NCBI GenBank assembly: GCA_027382625.1
Contig: JAJKFJ010020810.1
Coordinates: 48,730-112,729 of the forward strand
Source: Tetmemena sp. SeJ-2015
Taxonomy: Eukaryota; Ciliophora; Spirotrichea; Sporadotrichida; Oxytrichidae
DNA length: 64,000 bases
Reading direction: 5' to 3'
In this document: piece by piece, positions 46,408-58,451 of the stretch
Layout of the letters: every line of letters starts with the position of its first letter
Numbering within the stretch: the stretch's first letter is position 1
Translations under genes and position numbers: made by a program
Notes under the pieces: generated by a model
Databases searched by the model: none
Seen by the model: the letters and a program-made list of their open reading frames with translations, nothing else
What the model was told of the DNA's origin: nothing

Positions 46408-47759
46408 TCATTGTTAGTGTTGCTATCTTTGGCTTTGTGGCAAATTAGATTGAGTACTATGTCCGTGAGTCATCTCCTTTTGAGCAGTACTTGTTTGCCC
46501 GTACTGTTGCTAGCCTTGGGAGGATGCTTGCTGTCCCACTCCGTATCTTTGCTATTCTGACTGTCCGTATCCTGAAGCTGAAGTCTATCCACTTAGGTTG
46601 GATCCTTATCCTCCCACTCCATATTGATATAATTATAACTTTACAAGTAAATAGTATATAGGCTTATATATTGAGAAGTTTGCCACTGAGTTTGTGGTTG
46701 CATCTGAGAGCCAAGCTATTCTTTGGAGTATTGTTGCTATTATGAGCCAGGCTGTCCATAGTATTGTTGTTGCCCAAATTGCTATCCACTTGATGCTCCA
46801 AGTTGCTATCCACTGGATGAACTCAATTACTATCCTGTGGAGCTTTGACCGTAGCCACTTATTCCTTGAGAGTTAAAGCGAAATGAATTTAAAATTTTAG
46901 TGAGAGGCGGTGCCGAGTTGCTACTATTAGCCAGATCGAGAAGCTTGTTCCTAAGATTGGCTTCCCTCGAGCATAAGTGGCTCATCAATCTTGACTTCGC
47001 CCTCTATGGCATCTTAGCTCTTGTTGAACTAATAGACGTGCTTTTGATTATTTCTGTCCACAAAACTGACGTTGATGAGGTAATCATTCTTGTTGGTGTC
47101 TGCGTTATGCTTGATTTCATTCTAGAATTTGACGATCTTCTCAGGAGCCAAATTCTTCTTCTTGGCGTCATTCAAGAATTGGTCAAAGATTCTCTGCTCT
47201 TTACCACCAATAAACTCAAGCAACAAAGATAATGCACTCTCAGATACTTGTTGAGCTTATCTTCTTTGAAGGTGATGAGATTCCTGAGTGTGTCTAGCTC
47301 GCAAGGAGGATCGCATTCTATCTCTCTTACCAGGTGAGGGATCTTCACTCCGTCTCTTTCTTTGGTTGTCTCAAGAGTCTTATACTTTAAAACAAATGCA
47401 CGCACAATAACCTATACTTGATTCTCTTTCCGTCGATGACAATAAATTAACGTTTGACATCCTCTCTTTCGTCCACTTAGTGATAGCTCTTGGTATAAGA
47501 TGATTTCTAAGGCTGGATCTACTTCATAACAATTAGTCTCATGTAACTATTGAATATTCTTTTGATACTTCTGCTTCTGAGAAGAAGATTGAAGGAGTTG
47601 TCTTCTGGACTGATCCATTTCGCTCTCAAACCTGGAGAAACTTCTGTCCATCATTCTGTCCATCATTTCAAATTGTCTCCACACGTTCCAGTCCAAGTCA
47701 AATGGATCCCATCTTTGCAGCATCCAGTCGCTGCCTGCTAGTCCGGTTCTTCCAAGCAT
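46408..47759 (-). CDS. Member 2 of the three-gene family, with Gln/Gly/Tyr-rich C-terminus
   Basis: ATG 47759-47757 (MLGRTGLAGSDWMLQRWDPF), TGA 46410-46408. N-terminal aromatic/Met-rich part (DWNVWRQFEMMDRMMDRSFS), VIDG segment (KRQFIVIDGKRIKYRLL), then the C-terminal domain (QRIFDQFLNDAKKKNLAPEK, INVSFVDRNNQKHVYQFNKS). A low-complexity tail absent from the other members runs about 46880-46410: QSSTGQQLSSSSGQQLGASS, GQQFGQQQYYGQPGSQQQQ, RYGVGQQASSQGQQQYGQ. The tail is prion-like in composition and relies heavily on TAA/TAG-encoded Gln. Junctions near 47550, 47410 and 46890 are unresolved. Confidence 0.55.
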
Positions 47760-48785
47760 TCTTCTATTAAATAAATCAAACCACTAACTACTACTACTAC
47801 TTACAGTTATTATGATAATTTAAGTCTTGATTACAATTAATTAAACCTGCTTAAATATTGTTCTGAGGGCCGATTAAGGAAGTAAGTTGCCTATTTAATT
47901 CATTCATTTATTGAGATTCATGAAAATATACCCTGATGGTAATTAAGCCTATTAAAAAGGTAAAGAGAATAAATCAGAAATTAAGGAATCTTCTGTTTGA
48001 TCTGTCCCACCAAGAATCTAATTCCTTGCGAGAATCTTGGTCTGAATCTGAGAGGCCCAAGATCTTAGTCTTTGAATCCTCTCCCTCCTTCTTTGAATAC
48101 TTATACTGGAGCTTATCTCCATCCTTGTCTGTGAAAGTCACTTGCATTGAATATCAAAAACCCAATATATAATATTCTATTTCTATAATATTTCTTCTTT
48201 TGTGCACTTTAGTCGAATTCCACAATGTTTCTTATGCTTTAGATTTTATCCACCTCAATATTTCAAGGTTCTTCCAAGCATTCTTCTATTTAAACTCAAT
48301 CAAACCTAAAATAACTACTACTTACAGTTATTATGATAATTTAAGTCTTGATTACAATTAATTAAACCTGCTTAAATACTGTTCTGAGGGCCGATTAAGG
48401 AAGTAAGTTGCCTATTTAATTCATTCATTTTATGAGATCATGAAAAATCCTGTCAGGTAAAATTGAGCCATTAAAAAGTACAATTGTAGATTAAATTTAG
48501 AGAATTATATTTAATCTCCTGTTTTATCTGTCCCACCAAGAATCTAATTCCTTGCTGAAATCTTGGTCTGAATCTGAGAGGCCCAAGATCTTAGTCTTTG
48601 AATCCTCTCCCTCCTTCTTTGAGTACTTATACTGGAGCTTATCTCCATCCTTGTCCGTGAAAGTCACTTGCATTGAATATCAAATACATAAAAACTGCAA
48701 TATTTATATAATATTTCTTCTTTTGAGCACTTTAGTCGAATTCCACAATGTTTCTTATGCTTTAGATTTTATCCACCTCAATATT
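47747..48785. repeat. Tandem direct duplication, two ~520-bp units
   Basis: Unit 1 (47747-48264) and unit 2 (48269-48785) are offset by 522 bp and near-identical over long stretches: TTCTTCCAAGCATTCTTCTA, TTATGATAATTTAAGTCTTG, CTGAGGGCCGATTAAGGAAG, and a coding stretch for the 3' end of the upstream family gene. Differences are substitutions and small indels, concentrated around 47930-47990 versus 48450-48510. Each unit runs from the start of member 2 (ATG included) back through the last coding block of member 3. Confidence 0.9.
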
Positions 48786-49663
48786 TTCACTTTTTTAAAA
48801 CCTTACCATTTTAAATTATTAATAATACATAAAATAAAAAATCAAATACGGTTTAAGTTAAAGAGAAGGACATTTATCAAATTATAATTTAACAAATTAT
48901 TCAAATTTTATTATCTCATCTAAACATATAAAATAAAGTTCTAATTAAATGTCAACTTACAAAGATTCTTAAATAAATAATTAACTTGTAAAATATATAA
49001 TAAACTATTTAAGAACTATTGAAATATTTTGTGACTTGATTTAATTCTAGAAATGAGTGAGCAACTGATCCCCATCTTCCTTATTTTCTTCTATGAGCTC
49101 CTTGAGCTTACTATTTTCAAGGAGAGTCTTCAGAATCGCAAGGAGGATCGCAGAATATAAATAAGTATGATGTATATATGTGATTTAATATTTCTTTCTT
49201 CTGGAAGGGCACCTATTTGCCATCCTTTTCCTTTATAGAATCGTAAACATGTTCTTTTATAGTGTGGCCGTTGACGTTCATAATTGATTAGAATTCGTTC
49301 CTGTGGAATTTGTTGTACTACCATCATAAAAACATAGTCACAATTTAATATTTACTATTGCTTTTGTGACTCAGAATCTTCCTACCACTATTGTGGAGAC
49401 TCGTCTTTTTTGCCTTCTTTGCCCCCACTTCAGAACTCAAAAGTTATCTCTGAGAATTCTCAAATTCTGAAATCATAGAATCAATAACATTAAAAAACAA
49501 TTATTTATTATTATAATATAGATCTTCTAAACCTTTCGAAGTCCCGATCAATAAGCCTCATTTGTTTGTCTATGATATCGTCGATGTCTTAGAATCGACT
49601 GAAGATGTCCCAATAACCTCTACCGCCCCGATAATAACGCTTTGAAAGATTCCTGAATAACAT
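47974..49663 (-). CDS. Member 3 of the three-gene family, duplicated last coding block
   Basis: ATG 49663-49661 (MLFRNLSKRYYRGGRGYWDI, then FSRFQDIDDIIDKQMRLIDR), VNG segment near 49300-49190 (FQSIMNVNGHTIKEHVYDSI), helical block near 49120-49050 (TLLENSKLKELIEENKEDGD), then the C-terminal block present twice: 48690-48520 and 48170-47975 (VTFTDKDGDKLQYKYSKKEG, KELDSWWDRSNRR). In the downstream copy the frame ends at TGA 47976-47974; in the upstream copy it runs open further. Which copy is retained in the mature chromosome cannot be told from the sequence. Confidence 0.5.
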
Positions 49664-49777
49664 ACAAAATAATAATATTTTTAATTAAGGCCTTAAGTTT
49701 ATTTAAGAAGCATTAACATTCAGATTCAAGATTCAATCATTTAAATTCAAACAAAATTCTAACTCACTATTGAATGA

Positions 49778-50854
49778 TCAGTTTACATAATCTAAGCCCT
49801 CGATCTTAAAAACTCCTTCTGCCTCGTTAATAGACCTCTCGTAGGTGTACTTGAATCTCTAGTATGGCCCTTCGTATAGAATCCTGAGGGAATAGATGTT
49901 ACATAATATATTGATTAATGAATAGTGCACATCTGACGTATTTGACATTAAGAAAACTTCGTCCTCGTACTTGATAATTTTGAGGGGCATCTTAAGTGTA
50001 TTGAACTCATGACTCTTAGCATAGGAAAAATACATTCCATATTATGATTAATCATCTCTGAAAAACTAACTCAAAATGGGCTCATCAAAGCAGCCTAAAC
50101 TTTCTTTGAAAATGCAGGCCTCCATCAATATACTAAGTGGGGCAGCTGGAATGCACATTATGTGCTTTATAACTCTAGGGATACAGTTATCCTGTTGAAT
50201 CTCCTCAAATTAAAAATATAAGTTTAGGATTTAATAAATTATAGCAAGGAGTGTTTGATTGTATGTCCCTTTATTGTTTGCACTATTTATCCAATCAAAT
50301 CATAAAATATTGCAATTTAGAGATACATTGCAACTATAAATAATTTAAGTTAAATTGAAATATTAATTTATAAGAAGTATAAAGTAAATTAAATAATTGG
50401 CAATCAACTTTGAATCCTTAATGATCTCTTGCGACTAATGAGACTAGTTGATGTATCTGTATTCTCTTTTATTGGTTTTAATGGCAGAGGAATCTTGATC
50501 TTTCTTTTACTTTAGTGACTTGGAAAGCTAAAATAGTTGGGAGTCTATCTTTTTAAATTACTCTTCATCTAATTAAATTCTTGGGACTGCAGAGGCATTT
50601 CCTTTAGAGAAGAGCACATTCTGGTTTAAAAGCAACTTAGCAAATCTAAATTTTGCAATAAGGGATTCTGCTCATGCTACTCCTGATCATAAATTAAAGC
50701 AAATATAAATGTTTTATTCAGTCTGAAGAACTTGCTCTTCAGTAATTGAGTCTTCAAGTTTGTTATTATTCTACTTCTAAAATTATTGAGAATCTAAACT
50801 CTCAGGATTCAAAAGCTCGCAGCTAAAGCTTTTATTTTAAATTTGGTCTATCAT
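49778..50854 (-). CDS. Unrecognised protein
   Basis: ATG 50854-50852 (MIDQIQNKSFSCELLNPESL), TGA 49780-49778. Blocks: 50854-50720, 50690-50400 (AESLIAKFRFAKLLLNQNVL, QLDEEQFKKIDSQLFQLSKS), 50210-50080 (CIPRVIKHIMCIPAAPLSIL), 50070-49780 (YGMYFSYAKSHEFNTLKMPL, SDVHYSLINILCNIYSLRIL, ending NEAEGVFKIEGLDYVN). An insert at about 50230-50390 is AT-rich and non-coding. The C-terminal half looks globular and well conserved in composition. No family assigned. Confidence 0.55.
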
Positions 50855-51167
50855 TCTTTTAAAAAAATAAATTATTATTCTTGGTCAATATGAGTAAGTA
50901 GTAAATTGTTTTGTTAATGTTTTATTTTACAAGTTATTTAATTTTTTTGCAGAGTTATTCTCTTACTCAAATAGGTGAAAATTGTATTCAATACGCATAA
51001 GAGAAAATAAATTAATTACTTTAAGAAAAATAAGCCTTTAATTTTATTTAAAAATTAAAATTTGCTTAATAAGATTAAATTAATTAAAATAAAATTAAAA
51101 TAGGTGTCTGTGTGAAAAATGATATTACGGTTTATAATTCAAATTTTAAATTGAATCCTTAAGAAGA
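50855..51167. promoter_or_regulatory. Divergent intergenic region
   Basis: About 310 bp, A/T-rich, between two divergent starts (50854 minus, 51168 plus). It must contain both 5' regions, but I can name no specific element. Confidence 0.4.
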
Positions 51168-52432
51168 ATGAACAAGAAAGGAAAGCTTCCATCTTTGCAG
51201 CTCTACCCTCTCTAGCACTAGATAGTGAATCCATCAGCCATGTACCAGTAGTAACAGCAACAACCAGATGCGTCTAATGAGATTTAGTCTCAAAAGGTAA
51301 TTAAGTACTCTATTTAAAAGTGTTAAATCTCTTTACTTAATAAAATATGGGATAATCAGTTTATTCTAGATCACTTTTCTTGAGAGAGAAAACTTAAGAC
51401 TTCAGGAAGAACTCAAGAATGCAAATGCTGAGATTCACCACTAAGGGATTAGTTGCTATAGCTCAAATCAAGTCAAATTTAAAGAAGCTAATCTCCCTCT
51501 ATAAATTGCATATATAAATGATGTCCATGGAGCTCAGAGGATTATCAAGCCTTCTCCTTCTCTCAAGGAGAACATTAATATTTTATTTTAATGTGCTGAA
51601 TTCTGTACAGGGTTCTCCCAGATAACTCTAAAACATGCAACCAGTGGGAGTACTTAAGCCAGCTTACAGCTTGGCCAAGCTTTCAATGATAGAAAATAGC
51701 TAGTCTAATCAGCAATCTGATGTGGACATGGTAGTTTGCGATAACTGGTAAGGTTCTTTACTTTATAACTTCTTCTGCTAGTGATCAAAGCATTGCGAAG
51801 GGTAGTTAGGGGCTGCATTTACTGTACTGTTAAAAGAACTTTCTCAGGTGCTAGGCTTGCAAAAAGGTTTGTCCTATTAGGGAAATTGAAGCTCATATTG
51901 AATAGTCCAAGGGTACTTACTATTATAAATTTATTTTGTTACTGCAGATGAGCTAATTAAGGCAGCTCAACAAGGAGATGTCTAGAAACTGATGCTTATG
52001 GAAAAGCATGGACAAGATCTTATAGGGTTCCTAAACGATTAGGATAGCAACAATACACTTTTACACTATGCAGTCAAAGCAAATAGCAAAGAGGTAACTG
52101 AGCTAATGCTCATGAGAGGAGCTCTGGTCAATTCTCAAAATGCATTTGGTGAAATTCCACTTCACTATTGCGCAGGCCAAAACAAGAACGTAGAGTTGGC
52201 TAAACTTCTATTTTTCAAGGGCTCTAATCCATACATGAAGAATACTCTCGGAGATTCTCCCCTTGATTGAAATTGCATTTATACATTCATTCTTAAAGAT
52301 TTAGCTAAGAGATATGGAAACTACGAGCTTGCATCTCTGTTTACTGTGCAAGAGCAGACCTCAAAAATAAAATTCAACTATAATCGCATCTAGTAGAATA
52401 GGAAGCGTTAGAGAGCTCTCTAAATAAGATGA
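51168..52432 (+). CDS. Zinc-finger (TRAF-like) and ankyrin-repeat protein
   Basis: ATG 51168 (MNKKGKLPSLQLYPLQ), poly-Gln stretch, then after the first intron (51297-51369) a short coiled coil (ITFLERENLRLQEELKNANA). A Cys/His cluster follows: VVCDNCDQSI, LLYCQKNFLRCQACKKVCPI, EIEAHIEQSKG. Its spacing resembles a TRAF-type or similar zinc finger. Ankyrin repeats follow the third intron: DELIKAAQQGDVQKLMLMEK, NTLLHYAVKANSKEVTELML, GEIPLHYCAGQNKNVELAKL, GDSPLDLAKRYGNYELASLF. Other introns are 51748-51781 and 51913-51947; one IES (52269-52301) lies inside the last repeat. TGA 52430-52432; an alternative frame to TGA at about 52482 is possible. Junction near 51600-51620 unresolved. Ankyrin repeats are confident; the finger class is not. 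Confidence 0.75.
52269..52301 (+). other. IES, 33 bp, pointer GATT
   Basis: GATT at 52265-52268 and 52298-52301. The length is a multiple of three but begins with an in-frame TGA. Removal gives GDSPLDLAKRYGNYELA, a canonical end of an ankyrin repeat. Confidence 0.85.
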
Positions 52433-52489
52433 CATCTATAAGCTTATGACTCCTCAATACAAAATAGTAATGAGAAAACTTTGATTCCT

Positions 52490-55400
52490 TTGGAATGAAT
52501 ATTTTAGATTTCTAACTTATAATTAGCTATTGGAATAATCCTTCTTAGAGTGTATTTGTTCTATCTCCTCTTTACTTGATAGAGTAATCGAATTGTCAGA
52601 GATGAATTTGTTTAAGAAAGACATGAAAAGAACCTTAAGCTAGACTTAGTTCATGAGTAATAACTAGTCAAGCTGCAAGTTATCTTCTTGATTCTCATTA
52701 GTTGATTCAGATGACTTTGTGACTATATCTTTTGAGAGATATACCCAAAAAGATAATACAAAACATAAGTTAAGTTGAATGAAAATTTAATCTGGAATAT
52801 AAATAATAAATTTAATTTTAAAGTAGAGATAGAATGAAATAAGTCCATTTATAATGAGTTGCTAGTCTTCATTGAAAGCTAACAAACTTTGTATCCCTTT
52901 TAATTTTTCAATCTACTTTACTAGAGTGAGCGCTTTTAAGTAATATTGCACGCATTCTTCAATAGTCTAGTAATCATAAGCGCATCTTGGTCCATTCTTG
53001 TAAATGAAAGTGAGTTCCTTAATTAAAATTGAAAATGGATTTGATGCTGGATTTAGGCATGGTAAGAATCATCAAGCTGTCTTAAAGGGCAATCAAAATG
53101 TTCTTGAAAATGCTTTAAAGCAGATCAAAGTCTTAAAATTAGTGAACATAAAAAAAGAGAATCAATAAAATACTTAAGCTCTGAATTTATAATTAATTAA
53201 ATTATTTGACAGATTGTTTGGGAGTGCTTCAAGCATTCTTTCTTTATCTTCTTTAAGGAACTTGGATGGCATTATTTTAGCAGTTTCTTGAGAATTAGCT
53301 TTAGTTAAACTTTCCTCTATGCTTGCAGAGTTAGTTTGTATCTATATAAACTCTTATTCAGAAAGTGTTTTAATGAGAGTCTTAGATTAATAAATAAAAT
53401 ATTTAAGAAAAAAGATAGCAAAAGCAGTTTTTTGAAATGCATGTTGGTAGTTGCCTTTTCGTAGTAAATATTATCAGTTGAGTTGAATATGGATTAGTTT
53501 TAAACTAAATTTTCTGATAGCATGCTAATAATTTTTCCAATTTGAATTGGGTCTCTGCAGAGAGGTAACGTCAGATAGTAGTAAATGCATAAATGAATTA
53601 AAGGAATTAAATGAGCTTGTAATTCTTGAGAACTATGTCTGGGTCTATGAGCTTAGCCTGAGTGATAATTACGTTTTATCTTATGATTGAGAATATCTGT
53701 GCCTCAAACTGCTCTAGAAGGAGTGGGTTGTTCTTGTATATTTGCATTTAGTTAACTGCATCATCGTCATCATCTCCTATCTTTTCAATGGTGAACTTGA
53801 ATATTTTGACCAGAGATAGAATTAGCGATAATCCTGCCTTCTTCAGATTGAGAGAGTCGTCTGTTATAGTTGAGTAACTCAATGAGATCAGTTAGCCCAG
53901 GTATTTTCTCAAATCTTGCTCAGGTTAGGAGGAGTCTACATGTCCATACAAGGATAGGAAGGCCTTAAAAGTTTTCACTGTCAACACTTTTATCTCGTCA
54001 TTCATGTGGAAACATAAACTCGCTTTCAATAAATATTAAATGAGCCACCGTCCTAGTTATTTGCGATATCTGATTGCTTCTCCCCTGTCTTCTTCGAGTC
54101 CTCAAATTCTAAAAATAATTAAAAGACTTTTAATGATTACTTGAGGCCTCTGAAGTATAAATATAAATTCATAATCACATTAAAGTGTGAGCATAAGAGA
54201 TTGTGGACTTAACAAATTCCAGTCCTTCTTTAACTCCAAAGCGCAAACTAGCTTGAAGCATTTCACAAACAATATTTCAGTGGCATTCTTGAAGATTACA
54301 GTCTTTAGCACTTTCTTATCTGAGGATAATTGTAACTGCTTCTAGTTCTAAAAGTTCCAACACTGCTGGAGATTAATAATTTTCTCGAATTCATCATGAA
54401 AGTAAAAAAATAAAGAAAATTTAAAGTAAATTAATAAATAAAACCAATATTATTAAGAACAACGATATACCATCCTATGTAAGAATTCATCATTGAATAA
54501 TACAATATTAGGGTAAATTGTAACTCATGATATTTTCTACTGACTCTTAGGTTTTGTTTATAAGTTTCTTCTCTTGGTAGGATCTCGCTCCGAGTTCCAA
54601 AGTGTTATTTACTAAAGTCCTTAATTAAAAATGAAGTTCTAATTACCTAGATTCTAGACTAGCACCAACAAATCTTGTTTCTTGGATTGCTAAAGCAAAG
54701 CTCTGATAAAGTTGAAGAAACCCTTGTACATCAAAGCAGCCAATATTTCTAAGCATTTCATCTTTATATTCAAGTTCAGTAGATCATTTTGACTTAGAAT
54801 GCCTATAATTCTAGAAATCACTCCCTCAATTGAAGTCCCCACTATAGAGATACATTAGTCTGAATATGGTCTCTTACACTTATCGATATCTAAAATGATA
54901 GTTGACTTTACTAAATTCAAAGCACAGAGCAAAGTTTGAGAGTCCTTGGAAGCTTTTTCATCCCTCAGGAACATAATCTATGATAAATAAAGCCAAAGAA
55001 GAATATTTTACCTTGATGAATTCTTTGCTTACGATTTGAGCTCTCCTCATTTAGCTGATAGAGTCTATATTTTGTCTGGTCCTTATTTCAACTATAGTTC
55101 CAAGTGCATTTAGTACGAGCCAATTAGTTTTGATATCTGTTTGGGCGAGATGAAAGCAGGCTGGGAATATTTGATTAAAGACATCTTCATTCTAATTCCC
55201 AACTCTCTTAACTAAGATTCCAGAGTAGTGCAAGAAATGCTAAACAAAGCAAAGTGAAAATTAAAGAGCTCTCTGATTGTGTTATTATTCTCTTTGGAGA
55301 GTTTCATAAACAGATCTAGCAAGCGTTTCATGTGAGGTGCCACCAGTGTTTCGTAATCTAAATATCTTATCAAACTTGCTAGGATGCAAATAATTTTTGT

Positions 55401-57724
55401 TTTCTTTAACCATTCATCACTTTGAGTGTTTTAAGTCAGCTACTGGAAAATAATCTCTTGCTCTTTTATTAGTTTTCCAATTTGGACTCTGGATCCTCAA
55501 AATCTAAGAAATATGAACACATAAATATGATAAGAATAATTATATAATTATATACTCATTAAGTGCTTTAAGTTCATTTATGAAATTAAATTATATATAA
55601 ATTATCTAAGGAATATTGAGGAAGACATGGCCTTCAGCTTGAACTCTTAAGAGAGTTGTGTTAGAGTAGTTTTCGCAATTTTTGAATACAGTTTTGATTT
55701 ACGCCTCAAGGTCTTAGTCCACAATCTCGTTTCTCTTGGCTTGAATCTTACATACTTGCAGTAAGCAAAGAGAAATAATTATCTAGAGCGATTGCAGCTA
55801 CTTTGTTAACTTTTTGTTCTGAAACGGGAACTGGCTGCGCATTCTTGTCCTTCTTAGAAGCGATTTGAGATTAGTTCTGCGAGTGGGAGATGAAGTGCTT
55901 GATGAGTTGCTGTTTGTTTTTAGGATTGAGATGAGTGCTGGCAAATATCTCAGCAAAAAGCAGAATAGAGTGGTTTATTAACTGCTCCTTCAAAGAAAGT
56001 GTTTCGAAGGATTGCTACTGCAGAGGTCGTTCATATCTAAAGAGGGATATGCTTGACTCGCAACTTATTAGTTCTTCAGAGTTCTAAATTTTAAGTTACT
56101 TTTGATTTTCCTGGCTCAAGAATTTCACAAGTGGTCGTTATCCCTAATATAAATTTAAAAGTCGATTGTTTAAAAAATATATTGTGTAAATCTAGAAAGA
56201 TATTAAATGATCAAATGTATTTTTAAAGAAATGTAAATTAAGGATATCCCGTATTAAGCAAGACTTTATCTTCAAAGTGCAAAAGTTGCTAAAATATTAA
56301 TTTGCTTGTGAATTGAAGGGAGTGTTTGAATATCGTCTGAGACTATCTCCTCGCAGATGGTGTGAAGTAGGTTCACAAACTTAGATTGAAAAAGCCCTGA
56401 GGGGATTGAAAGCAGGCACTGATATAAGTCTATCTTAACTTGTTAGTATTCAATTGGATAAACACTTGCAAATAGTTTATTAATTTCTCTTTTCTCTTTG
56501 TCGTGATTAATGAAGAAAGAAACTGCGTTAGTCAAGAAAGTAGATACTAGTTTAAGCAGTTAGTTATTCAGTATTAACAATAAATATTTTAATTAAATTA
56601 ATAGTAGGATGAAGCTTTTATCCAGGAAGGTTTTAATAGTGGATAAAGCAGCCTTCTTGATTTTGAATTCATTTAAAACCTTTTCACAATATCTCTAATC
56701 TTTAATATGAAGATGATTCACTACACACATAAGCCTTTTAAGATTATTTTTTTAAATGATTTTTTCCAAAGTCAAAAAAATAAAGATAGCTATAACAATT
56801 TGAAAGTGAGATATAAGTTTATCCTTTGTGAACACAGACTATAGAGAATGTTAAAATAACAAAGTATTTACATTTAAGAGTTTGAAGAAGAGACTTAGTT
56901 TGGAGCCTATCCACTGATTACCGAGATAAATCATGCCCTCTAAAATTAGCCAACCTCCCTCTCTCCTCTGATTCTCTTAGAGGTCGAGCTTTTGCAAATC
57001 ATTTGAGAAATAAAACTCATCTTCATCCTCTCCGACTTTCCAGTTTCCTAGAATCATGCCCTTGGCCACATTGATAGTTTAGTTAACCAAAGCGAGAGGA
57101 ATTCCACCTAGACTTGAATTAACGCTTTATATTAAACAGCCTAAAGCGTAGCACTAGTAATTAAGGTTGTTCAAGCTATCTTAGAATTTAGCACTATCTT
57201 ATTTTTGCTGAGATTTGTCAATCTAGTAAATATGATAGGGAATCTGCTTGAGAGTGGTGATGTCTGCATTTGTGATTGAAGCCAGAGATAGGAAGATTGA
57301 GATGAACTCGTGGATCAGATGAGGGCATTTGAATCCTAAAGTCTTAATCAATTCAACTAATACTACACTATTTAGGGGAGAATAGGGTCAATCAGCTCTT
57401 TCTCATTTAAGAAATTCTTCATCGCCTCTTTTATTAAGTTATTTTTATAATTAGTTAACTCATTCGCATAATTTAAGTTTATCATTTTGATCCTTCTCGT
57501 AGAAATGCAAAGCCTAGCAAATTACCCAGAGACTAGCTTCTCTTTGCTAACTTTGTTTATAATAAAGATCATATCTTTTTAAATCAATTATAAGATAATA
57601 AAATTGAAATCATGCCTTTGAGAGAGGCTTACAGTATATTTCTAATAAATTGACGTCGATTTTTTATTTTTCTTTCGATATGAGAATAGTTCTTTTATTT
57701 TCCTTGGTTGGAGGAGTATGGCAT
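52490..57724 (-). CDS. HEATR5: HEATR5 (Laa1-like) HEAT-repeat protein, N-terminal/central block
   Basis: HEATR5/Laa1 proteins are ~2000-aa HEAT-repeat proteins acting in endosome/TGN trafficking with AP-1. Matches in order on this strand: about 57350-56880 (LGCLIQSVNSSLGGIPLALV, then REGGWLILEGMIYLGNQWIG, corresponding to the LGIPHAKG...GWLLLGALMTLG region); about 56060-55800 (LSLKEQLINHSILLFAEIFA, NKQQLIKHFISHS); 55490-54640; 54400-53640, containing PLLLEQFEAQIFSIIRQN (family ILEQYQAQVGAALRPAF); and 53050-52850 (IEECVQYYLKALTLVKQ; family HVTACLQALHTLLDS). The last block reaches about 52490. The first 330-400 residues of the family and the final ~430 are missing here; the C-terminal part is found at 58877-60190. 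Many short introns/IESs interrupt the blocks, for example AT-rich inserts near 53480-53420 and 56590. Confidence 0.8.
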
Positions 57725-58093
57725 CTTATTGAAACGACAACAAAATATATGCAGCATGCTCTAGATAACACAAATTAATTAACTCACTCATACTTAAAAA
57801 TTCCATTTTTCAAAGAATTCAGATTGAAGTTTAGTAAAATCGCCATTCATATAAACTTGTTTCAGCAAATCTTAAATTATAATTTAAATCAATTGAAAAA
57901 GCCATATCATTTTTGCAATCAAATTTATTTTATTTATTTAAAATTAATAATTAGACAGTTACTACATTTAAACATATACTCATGAAAGTGAATATTTTAT
58001 GATAAAAATCTGTAAGTTTAAACATATAAATTAGTTATTAAAACCTGTTTCTTTTTATAAAATTGAGATTGTTAGTTTGGCATTTAGTTTCTA
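57725..58093. other. AT-rich spacer
   Basis: No convincing coding frame; separates the HEATR5 central block from a small gene. Confidence 0.45.
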
Positions 58094-58451
58094 TTCTATC
58101 TTAAATTTTTTATCGGAATAACGACAATGCTTGGTTGGTATACCATGAGTTATTTCTATAAATATTCAGCTCGTGCCTTCTTACTCTGTTCAATGATTAT
58201 ATTTCGTTCTCTATGGAGTCTATCAGATCTCAATATATAATTATCTATTTCACTAATTCTCAAAATTATTAGTAGAATTATATTAAAATTCCAAGTGATA
58301 ATTTTTTTATTAATCTCTCTTCCTAGCTAACGTGAGTTTCTCCACTTGCTATAAGACTTTATTTGATCTATTAACTTACAGGATTTTTGATATAGGCCTC
58401 AAGCGATTTGATCATCTTGTCAAGATACGGACTATTAGTCTGAGTGGACAT
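58094..58451 (-). CDS. Small helical hypothetical protein
   Basis: ATG 58451-58449 (MSTQTNSPYLDKMIKSLEAY). A 31-nt intron (58349-58379) and an 86-bp IES with pointer GAGAT (58232-58317) give QVEKLTLARKRDLIDSIENE and IQSLNRV, then the frame becomes ambiguous; the end is approximate. It has helical, coiled-coil-like character. It starts just at the edge of the tandem duplication that holds the HEATR5 3' end. It could instead be a segment of another gene. Confidence 0.4.
58232..58317 (-). other. IES, 86 bp, pointer GAGAT
   Basis: ATCTC on the plus strand at 58227-58231 and 58313-58317. Removal joins TLARKRD to LIDSIENEIQ in frame. Confidence 0.7.
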
